A model generated the notes under the pieces. It saw only the letters and a list, made by a program, of their open reading frames with translations. It searched no databases and had not been told where the DNA came from. Of a stretch of DNA of 64,000 nt, positions 56,618-64,000 are shown piece after piece. This DNA is from Coptis chinensis (Eukaryota > Streptophyta > Magnoliopsida > Ranunculales > Ranunculaceae): the NCBI GenBank assembly GCA_015680905.1, contig CM027378.1, forward strand, positions 102,941,501 through 103,005,500. Reading direction: 5' to 3'. The stretch's first letter is position 1. Each line of letters opens with the position of its first letter. The position numbers and the translations under genes are program-made.

Positions 56618-57079
56618 CACTGTTCTAAAAGTCCGTCTCGGCTAGGTCCAAATCATTTAAAAAATCGGTGGACCGACTAGGCGGGTCTAGGCGGACTAAT
56701 TAGGCAGGTCTACGCGGTCAGTTATTTTTTTTTAATGATTAAATGTCGAAAATTAAAGGCCCGTGTAGGCTTAAGATTTGAATGAGTTTAAAAGACTAAA
56801 GTCTAATATAAATTATATACCATTATAACAAAGAGTGTGTTTTTATAACCATTATAAAGTCGATATTCTTCAACTATTATGCATTTTTATAATAAGTATC
56901 TTTGTTTGTGTTTATTTTTTGAGTTATGGTAAATGATTTTCTTCATTTCTTGTAATATAGGTGTGTATTACTATATATATTAGGAAAAAAAACCGTCTGT
57001 CGACTAGCTTGTCTAGGCACTACCTAGAAGGCCTAGGCGCTAGACGCTCTCCCATCGCCTAGCGTTTTTTAGAACATTG
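56618..57079. mobile_element. hAT-like MITE (462 bp)
   Basis: Flanked by ACTAAGGT (56,610-56,617) and ACTAAAGT (57,080-57,087), an 8-bp duplication with one mismatch. Ends read CACTGTTCTAAAA and, inverted, CAATGTTCTAAAA (12 of 13). Subterminal parts are rich in CTAGGCG words at both ends (GACTAGGCGGGTCTAGGCGG; CCTAGGCGCTAGACG). No coding capacity. Confidence 0.82.
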
Positions 57080-57087
57080 ACTAAAGT

Positions 57088-59165
57088 TATTGATCCCAGC
57101 CCCACCATTTCAATATTCTCCAATAAGCCGAAGGGCCAATATAACGCTATCGATCCTAAGGCCCAAAATTATTATATCAGGAAAAAAAAGTAAGTGGTAA
57201 AATTGGTGTGCAGTCTATTCAATGACCACTGTGGGACTATTACCCAACTAGTCATTTTGCCCCACCCATGGCGGGGATTGTTTATTTAATATTGAAAAAA
57301 CTTGTTTATTATTTGTTTTTTTTTATTGGGAAGCATGTTTTATTAATAACTCTTATATTATATAACAAACATCAGAAATGGATAACAATAAAACTATTTA
57401 TAAAGATATATAGACATTTGAAATGGAAAGTTATACTCCCCGGAACATTCGAACAGTATCGAATAACTAATAAAGTTTACCAAAATCAAATAAACTAAAA
57501 GTTAGGCAAATGCATTGTGGAAATCCTACTATTTGGTTCTAAAGATGGCCAATAAAAAACTTATTTCTATATATACTACAACTACCATTTTGGAATGAAA
57601 AGTTGTTGGTAACAACATCAGGATTTCAGTCATATGCTAATCAATATCATTACTTACAACAACTATCAGGACACGACACTCCTGTCATAAACTTTCATAT
57701 ATAATCGTCGTCCGAGAATGGAATTGTATTGTCCAATGCTCAGACCTAGCTCCTATCCACGTTCACATTTCGAAAGTCATTGGTAATTAGATTTACATGC
57801 TTCCTGAGACACCTGGAATAAAAAAGAACATTTTTCGTTATTAGATTAATGCTCAAAACACTTGAGATCCTAAACTGAAACCGAGTGAGTAGCTTATGTT
57901 CAATGATAAGGTACTAATCTTCATGTGTGCTAAACAACATAGCTCTAATTAAAATATTACACAAAAATTCTTTCCATTATGCTAAGCAAGTTTACACAAA
58001 AATCTTTTCCATTACCTGAAATAGTTTAAACAATATGCTAAGCAGTAAAAATCTCAAGCACTTGATGCGCTGCCACATGGAGAAGTGTCAGTCATACAGA
58101 TGGTACTTTACCACTTTATCTCTGAAATATGAAATAAACCCATACAATGTCCTTAACACTCAATATATATAATTTAGGAAAGAAGAAAGTAAGATAAAAA
58201 TAAAAATTCACTTACATGATTTGAAGAAAGACATTTAAGATGAAAGCCAACAAAAAAGCCTCTGCTCAATCTTTGGCCTACTGAAGAAGAAAGTAATGAT
58301 AGCTTTGAGATCAGCTTTAAGTAGTCTTTTTGCACTTAAGATTCAAGACTCATGGGTAGAAAAATAAACTAAAAGGATGACATGCATGATTTAGTTTTTC
58401 TCATTATCAAAGCATGACAACTATACTTCATTCATGCTTTCATATGACACCTTGAATAACCAACTTACCATTTAAGAGGAAATATCATTTGTAGATGTAC
58501 CATTAGGTATAGTAACACTCTAAAGAAGGAATTTGTCTTTGCAATTCAAATCTGATGGTGCCTCCTTTTGTGCTTACATTGCCACTAAACACAACAATAA
58601 CTTCTAAACTGCAACTCCAAGCATAAAAACAGATCAACACATCAATCTAAGTCAATTCCCTATTTGGTCATAATTTGACAAAATTGTCCAACCAAAATCA
58701 GAGCAACACACTACAAACTGGCAAATTTTGTATCAATCACAAAAAAATTCCAAAGGATTTTCACCTTCATGTGTATAATGATTTTATTGTAAAATATTGA
58801 AATCTATCAAAGCTAAACCTAAACCATCTAAAACAATTATATCCAATGTTCTAACCTAATTATCCTAGACAAAACCACTTTTAACAAAAGATCAAATCTA
58901 ACGAAACTAACCTTAGCTAATAAGAGGTCCTTTAATTGGAGATGTTTTAGTTGAGATAAGTCTAGCGTTGCCTCCAAAACTTCACTGGTAAACCACACTT
59001 TAAAAATAATACGACAGTAGAATTAAAAAAATCTTTAACAGTGTCCCATATAAGACATGTCCACTATCTAATGTAGTGACTATATACAAAAAATATATAT
59101 ATATATATAAAATTACTCTGCGTTCATATCTGAGGTCTAAGCTCATAAGCACATACGAAGGTATC
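57088..59165. other. AT-rich region, no gene seen
   Basis: No recognised coding segment on either strand. An (AT)n run lies at 59,093-59,110. Confidence 0.4.
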
Positions 59166-59644
59166 TGTCACACTCCGAATTTTGACAGAATTCGAAAAAA
59201 ATAATATTTGTTCCCGACTCTTCGATCTTCGAGGTGTGACGCACTCTCAACTCCCAAAAACCCATAAACAGTTTAAATATGCGGATAATTAAAAACCAAT
59301 AAAAATTTTAACTTAAACAAAAGTCCTCAAATAATATTAGGTTACAAATCTCTTTTCAATAACTCTTTATTTAAATACAACTGAAAATATAAAACAACAT
59401 TTGTCTCAACTAAAAATCTATTACACCTTAAGGGAAAACAAAACATATCCTGAATGCGACGCCAATGCAACCACAAGCAGCAACCAACCTTCTTCAACAT
59501 GAAACTTGTCAAGACTTATTAACTATGTTCATTTAATGAACACACCCGATAAGCAAACATGCAAATCGGGTCAGCATTATAAAAATGCTGGTGTGAGTAG
59601 CTATAAAATACAATATATACTTGTACATATACATACACAATCCA

Positions 59645-59835
59645 TAAGGCAGTTAGTTCCTCCACCGAGGCGCCTTAACTTCCAACAACTAATACGATAT
59701 TCTTATATTAACTACAATAAGTAAGGCAGGTAGTTTCTCCACTGAGGCGCCTTAACTTCCCACTAACCACACAACAAACCATACGCATAATAAAAAGGCA
59801 TTTAGTTCCTCCACAAGGCGCCTTAGGTTCTAACT
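59645..59835. repeat. Three tandem units, about 75-95 bp
   Basis: AAGGCAGTTAGTTCCTCCAC followed by GAGGCGCCTTAACTTCC recurs at 59,647, 59,722 and 59,792 with small changes. Each holds the inverted pair AAGGC / GCCTT. Confidence 0.8.
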
Positions 59836-60284
59836 AAACTAATAACCAGCCAAGCATATTCTATACTTACCACATTTCATGCTCAATTACAGAATGGGTT
59901 GTCTCTGCCCAAGTAATAAGTTTGACTCACCCTTCTCCAAAACCATATATAATCATCTATCTAAAGATATATCATTAACCAACATATTATAATAATTATA
60001 TTAATTAAGACTTTCTTTGCTTGTCCCTAAAATCACGTCGTATCTATGTCTTACCTAGTTTCCCTGGCTACCACAATCGCTTCCCAACGCCGAACATGTA
60101 TATCCACATGCCTCCCCTTACATAATGAACCACTCCGTGTGTAACTACCTTGAGCGGGATGCCGCACACCAGGTAACCCTCACACGAAAACCATTATGTA
60201 AGTACTGCCATTATTCGGCATAAAATATCGCGCATCTCGTTCTAATATTGCGAACGGAATAATCAAGCCACCATTCGGCTACGC

Positions 60285-60390
60285 CAGAAGGGTCATTCAG
60301 ATTTACTGAAACGCCAGAAGGGCCAATCAAATTACTTTCGCCCAAAGGGCCATTTAGATTCACTGAAAGGCCAGAAGGGCCAAATCACAT
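60285..60390. repeat. Short tandem repeats GCCAGAAGGGCCA
   Basis: Four units of CGCCAGAAGGGCCATTCAGA with ATT(T/C)ACTGAAA between them, inside the partial LTR. Confidence 0.85.
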
Positions 60391-61065
60391 GAGTTGTGGT
60401 AGTTAGGTTCTAGGATTTTTCGTTACGTAATTTATTCAAGTGTCATACATTTATATCTCAGAATAATTCTTATTCTATCTCATGCCAGTATACTTAATTG
60501 TACTGAAGGTCCACGTTTCTCGTTATAATACAATATCCAAGTATCTCTATATCAAATCTCGAAACTTATTATTTCACGTGCCAATCATATATTGCATTAC
60601 ACCATATGGAATATCTCAAGCCTTCATACATACTACAATTCATTTAAGTAGCAACTCATAATAATAATCAATCATGAAATCGTTCAATATATTTATGTGA
60701 ACTCAAGTCACCCTCAAAGGCACGCATTATTTCCATTTGTGCACAATATAAATAGTATATAAATAATCAAAATATAAGACCATTCCACCAAATATCAAAA
60801 TGAAACGACTTTAAAAGAAGGAACAACTCAAGTCCAAATATCACGCATAATTATTCGAGTCCAAATCACAAGTCAAGTCAAACTGATCAACCGTCAAAAA
60901 GCCCAAAACTAAAGTCCATGAATCTAAGTCCGTATGTAACTTAATACTCAGAAAAACATATATATCTAAGTCTTATTATCCGAATTCCCTTCTTATTACG
61001 TGCCAATATTTATATGCTTTACACACTACTTACATCAAATCTTCACTACAAGAATACTGAGCATT

Positions 61066-61345
61066 AGCCACGGTTTATGGCCGTGGCTAAAGACCTTTTG
61101 CCACAGCTATAAGCTGTTGCACGACCGTTGCCAATGCGCCTGTGGCTAATCTCTTGCCACAGCTATGGGCTGTGGCCAAAACTTGTTTTTTGCCCACGGT
61201 TTTGAACCGTTCCATGGGCCGTGGCTAATAACCCTTTTGCCACAGCATTCAACTGTGGCCAATGCTAACATGGACCGTGGGGTATGCTTTTTTGTGGACT
61301 AGAGCTATAATTTGGCCACGGTTCTAGGCCGTGGCAAATGACTTG
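61066..61345. repeat. CACTA subterminal repeats
   Basis: GCCACGGTT/GGCCGTGGCTAA and GCCACAGCTAT/GCTGTGGCCAA units alternate in both orientations, about eight pairs, many forming short hairpins such as GCCACGGTTTATGGCCGTGGC. Typical transposase-binding subterminal region. Confidence 0.85.
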
Positions 61346-61677
61346 AATTAGGTAAAAAAAAAGTTTGGTTTTGAACGCCATCACACACCACACCGCCGGT
61401 TCTTACAAAGTTCTACCATTCTAATCAAACCCAGAGGCATTATCCACAATTCAACATTTCATATCGATAGGTACTTGGCATAAGACTTTTTACACAATAG
61501 ATCCAATTAGAAATGCTAACCTACATAAAAGAATTTACAAATACTATTGAGAATGACTCCTACAAAAATTGAGGCGCCTAAACATCACCATTCCCGATTA
61601 TCTAAACAACGCCTCAACTTCTTCGGATCAAAGTTTGCATATTCGGTTGCCATCATGTACCTTTTCATGTTGCCTCT

Positions 61678-61810
61678 CCGGCCAGAATAAGAATCCTTCC
61701 CATGGTTGCCTCTCTAGTAGCAGCGTCTCTTTTGCCTTGAGCCAATCATTATTCTTAAGCTCCAAAGCACCAATCATCATTCTTATATATTCAACATTTG
61801 GAAGCCCAAT
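61678..61810 (-). pseudogene. CTR9: CTR9 fragment (PAF1 complex subunit), later exon
   Basis: Minus strand reads MIGALELKNNDWLKAKETL, parallel to the LLGELELKNDDWVKAKETF region of plant CTR9 (VIP6/ELF8), a nuclear TPR protein of the PAF1 transcription-elongation complex. After small deletions the next residues, AASEATDGKDSYS, also fit in another frame. Only about 45 of roughly 1,090 residues are covered. It lies downstream, on the same strand, of the 63,053-63,138 exon, which encodes an earlier part of the protein, so order and strand agree. Confidence 0.65.
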
Positions 61811-63052
61811 GCTCCTCACCCAACCAAAACGACCTAACACTATATGACAACAATATACAAAAAACAACAAAATATAATATAAAACAAAGTAAATTTTTAG
61901 AACTTTAAAACTTGTTAGGCAGATGAGTCAAATTTTGGTGTTAACCAACAAAACATAATTACTATATTGTGTTATGTATAAAATAGTGTTTAGTTTTTTC
62001 TCATTCACAGAGCAAAGAAAGTAGGCTTTGCCCTGACTCACGACTATCATTGAATAGATTTAGTTGTTCAATTCGATTACTTAAACAAGTTCCATGAAAT
62101 TAAACCATACCTTGCACTTGAACCATATCATCAAATATCGCTCTTGTGGATGTAAAGTTCAAACTTTTCAACATTATCCAAAGTCAACCTTATGCTTAGT
62201 TTTAGGCTACCAAAGGGACATGTCGGGGATAGCAATCTTAGCATTTCATTTTTTTTTGGCATCCGGGGATGGCTCATATCTTTGTCAACGATAATGCCAT
62301 TAATCGAACAAAACGTTGCATCTCTTTTTCTTTGCTAAGATCTCTGAACTTTGTTACCATGCCTAAGTATTTTTTTTTTTTTGTGCGGAAGTCTATTGCG
62401 ACAAGCAACAATAAACACCATCATGAAACCCTGTTACCTAAACTAAAAGTCTAAAGTGTTTGGTTTCCCAAGCAAAGCCTGTGTGTAACAATATTATCTA
62501 TTGACTAATTATTATCAACTAAAACGTTTCGGAGTGTTAAAACTATATAACTCATTCAGTCTCACTCTCCCATAATAAATAGAAAAAAAAAATGGTAGGA
62601 AATTAAAGATGGGCAAGACTTTCGCAAGTTCTTTTGTAAATTGTAATTTCAGCATGAGGCCGAGTTGTATCAAGCAAGGATGCAAACCGACCGGTTTGTG
62701 ATAATAATTAAAGCAGATAGGATAAATGCACGATACGATGACTTAATGAAGGTGTCTTTTCGAGATGCTCCTTTATCAGTCCCTACATCCGATTCATCTT
62801 GGAAGACTTTAGCAAAGTCTTGGAACCTCAATAAATGGAGATAGCGGATCAAAGGTCTCATGGATAGTGTTCAAGAAAATAAATTTTGTCGATTCACTTT
62901 GTATTTCTAATTCAAAAATTGATAATCAGATTTGTAGGTACAACCTAATCGCAAATAATAAAAGAAACTAAAAGCGTCAAACTGTCAAAGAGCGAAGCAC
63001 ATCATATTTATAAATGTTAAGATACATAAATTTCAACAATGGAAATGAACAC
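61811..63052. other. CACTA internal sequence, no gene recognised
   Basis: Holds the DNA between the two CTR9 exons. Minus-strand frames at 62,670-62,861 and around 62,090-62,220 are not recognised and do not show the CTR9 repeats expected there. Confidence 0.35.
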
Positions 63053-63138
63053 CCGTAGTAAGGCAACACAAAGTCGCGAGGCCTACTAATTTCCTTGGCG
63101 GATGCCATGTAATAGAATCCGGCTTTCTCATAATCACC
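63053..63138 (-). pseudogene. CTR9: CTR9 fragment, 86-nt exon with both splice sites
   Basis: After a TATGCTTGTAG acceptor the minus strand reads GDYEKAGFYYMASAKEISRP then RDFVLPYY, ending GG before a GTG donor. Plant CTR9 has GDYEKAG-YYMAS-KEI and EFVFPYFG at this place, in one of its TPR units. The exon is open throughout, 86 nt, and bounded by canonical AG and GT. Neighbouring expected residues (YNLARSYHSK before, LGQVQLKLG after) are not adjacent, as expected if introns follow. Confidence 0.7.
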
Positions 63139-64000
63139 CTACAAGCATAAAACGGCATTGTTATTGACAACCGGGGAAAGAGGTAAAAGATCAAGACAAG
63201 GAAGAAGCTTGACACATTCACAAGCTTCCGAGAACAAAGTTTGATATTTTTCACCATGTCTTACTATTATTACTTCATTTACTTTTAGGGGGTTGGGGAA
63301 GGGTCAAAATGGACTTATCGTTCTAGTACCATTCGAGATATCCAAGAAGTTTACATATGACTACAATGGTTTATCAAAGGACACCGGTATTTCCTTTCTT
63401 GGGCCATCTCGATTTGGATATTTTGATAATAGTTTTACAAAAAAGACGTAATCACATCAATATGGTAACATTTATTTATATTTCGTATATATATAAAAGA
63501 CAAATTAGGATGGGATATCCTACAAAACATTGTAGGAAACAAAAAAAACACAAAAGAATGCCAAAAAAAGAAACACTACAAAACGAAATATTTACAAAAG
63601 AACGATTATGGTGGCTCCTAAACAACCTTTGTTACACGCTCTTTTCTTCTTTGGAGATGGAATCTCAACAAACTAATAAAGTCAAAACAAAACTACTAAA
63701 GCTTTCCTGCTGCATTGAAGTCGAAGTTTGCAAACAAGTAAAAACCGTGGTCGGGGAAGAGTGTGCACCCTAAGCAAAACGGGTCAAACTCTTCAACACC
63801 GGGAATCACGGTATGCATCATCATCGTGGTGGCCAAGTTTCAAAAGCCTCTAGGCGGCAAACTCTATCCTGAAACCCTGCTATTCCTCTCTCATCTAAGT
63901 CTCACACAATCTTACTTCAAGGGCTGCCTTACCTTCCAATAAGCCCACGATTTCAAAAAAAAGGTCAAAAAACCTCTTACGCAAAAATTCTACACCAACA
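63139..64000. other. Rest of the CACTA interior to the window edge
   Basis: The plus-strand frame at 63,357-63,773 and a minus-strand frame near 63,695-63,825 (IPGVEEFDPFCLGCTLFPDH) are open but not recognised. No CACTA transposase block seen. Confidence 0.3.

Larger units (their letters stand above)
59166..61043 (-). repeat. Partial LTR of a second Gypsy-type element
   Basis: Starts TGTCACACTCCGAATTTTGA, matching the TGTCAC-CCGAATTT end of the gag-only element's LTR, in the same orientation. Like that element it carries AAGGCAGTTAGTTCC words. No primer-binding site or gag precedes it, so it is a solo or truncated LTR. It is cut at 61,043 by the CACTA element; the remainder may lie beyond the window. 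Confidence 0.5.
61044..64000. mobile_element. CACTA (En/Spm) transposon, left end, runs off the window
   Basis: CACTACAAGAATACTGAG at 61,044 matches the CACTACAAGAAAA terminal repeat of plant CACTA elements and is followed by dense subterminal repeats. The 3-bp flank is CTT; the other end and its target copy are not in the window. No TNP2-type transposase was recognised in the visible 2.96 kb; instead minus-strand exons of CTR9 are present. Confidence 0.75.

Noticed and set aside
61811-63052. Further CTR9 exons between the two recognised ones
   Set aside because: I looked for the TPR blocks expected there and could not find them in any minus-strand frame.
1-64000. tRNA, rRNA or snRNA genes
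   Set aside because: No A-box/B-box pairs with cloverleaf potential and no conserved RNA core words were recognised; a covariance-model scan would be decisive.

Overview
The window is nuclear DNA of a flowering plant, most likely a eudicot. It is AT-rich, its genes look intron-bearing, and nearly all recognisable coding sequence belongs to plant transposable-element families or to one plant disease-resistance (NLR) locus. Nothing bacterial, organellar or CRISPR-like is present, and no rRNA or tRNA gene was recognised. Species cannot be named from the sequence alone.

Layout. 1-4,640 is the right part of a Mutator-like element (MULE): the end of an OTU-protease-bearing transposase ORF on the plus strand, palindromic repeat arrays, and a convergent plant-mobile-domain (PMD) gene on the minus strand. 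The same unit recurs, with its transposase half, at 25,961-35,212. 5,400-10,430 is a graveyard of broken host-gene pieces (pectinesterase, ornithine decarboxylase, an NPH3/BTB protein, and two unrecognised minus-strand pieces), punctuated by three copies of a short dispersed repeat. 10,998-15,056 is a broken Ty1/copia retrotransposon. 16,308-23,465 is a minus-strand LTR element with two LTRs of about 2.38 kb, a primer-binding site and gag but no pol, i.e. a TR-GAG-type non-autonomous element. 23,996-24,784 is a non-autonomous hAT-like element with a perfect 8-bp target duplication.

35,213-38,190 is gene-poor. 38,198-44,628 holds one CC-NB-ARC-LRR gene on the minus strand, broken once by a frameshift and once by an in-frame TGA, followed downstream by three decayed copies of its LRR 3' end. 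46,911-49,811 is a 5'-truncated minus-strand LINE interrupted by a 312-bp hAT-type MITE. 49,880-56,480 is a duplicated non-coding region that includes two copies of a TATA box plus first exon. 56,618-57,079 is another hAT-like MITE. 59,166-61,043 looks like part of a large LTR, cut by a CACTA (En/Spm) transposon that starts at 61,044 and runs off the window; inside it are minus-strand exons of CTR9, a PAF1-complex subunit.

Overall this is a nested-transposon region around one decaying NLR. The points most worth following up are the MULE that pairs a transposase-OTU protein with a PMD protein and carries arrays of perfect palindromes, the gag-only LTR element, the CTR9 exons inside a CACTA element, and the host-gene fragment mosaic. 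Almost every ORF is broken by very small indels, so consensus quality should be checked before calling any of them dead.
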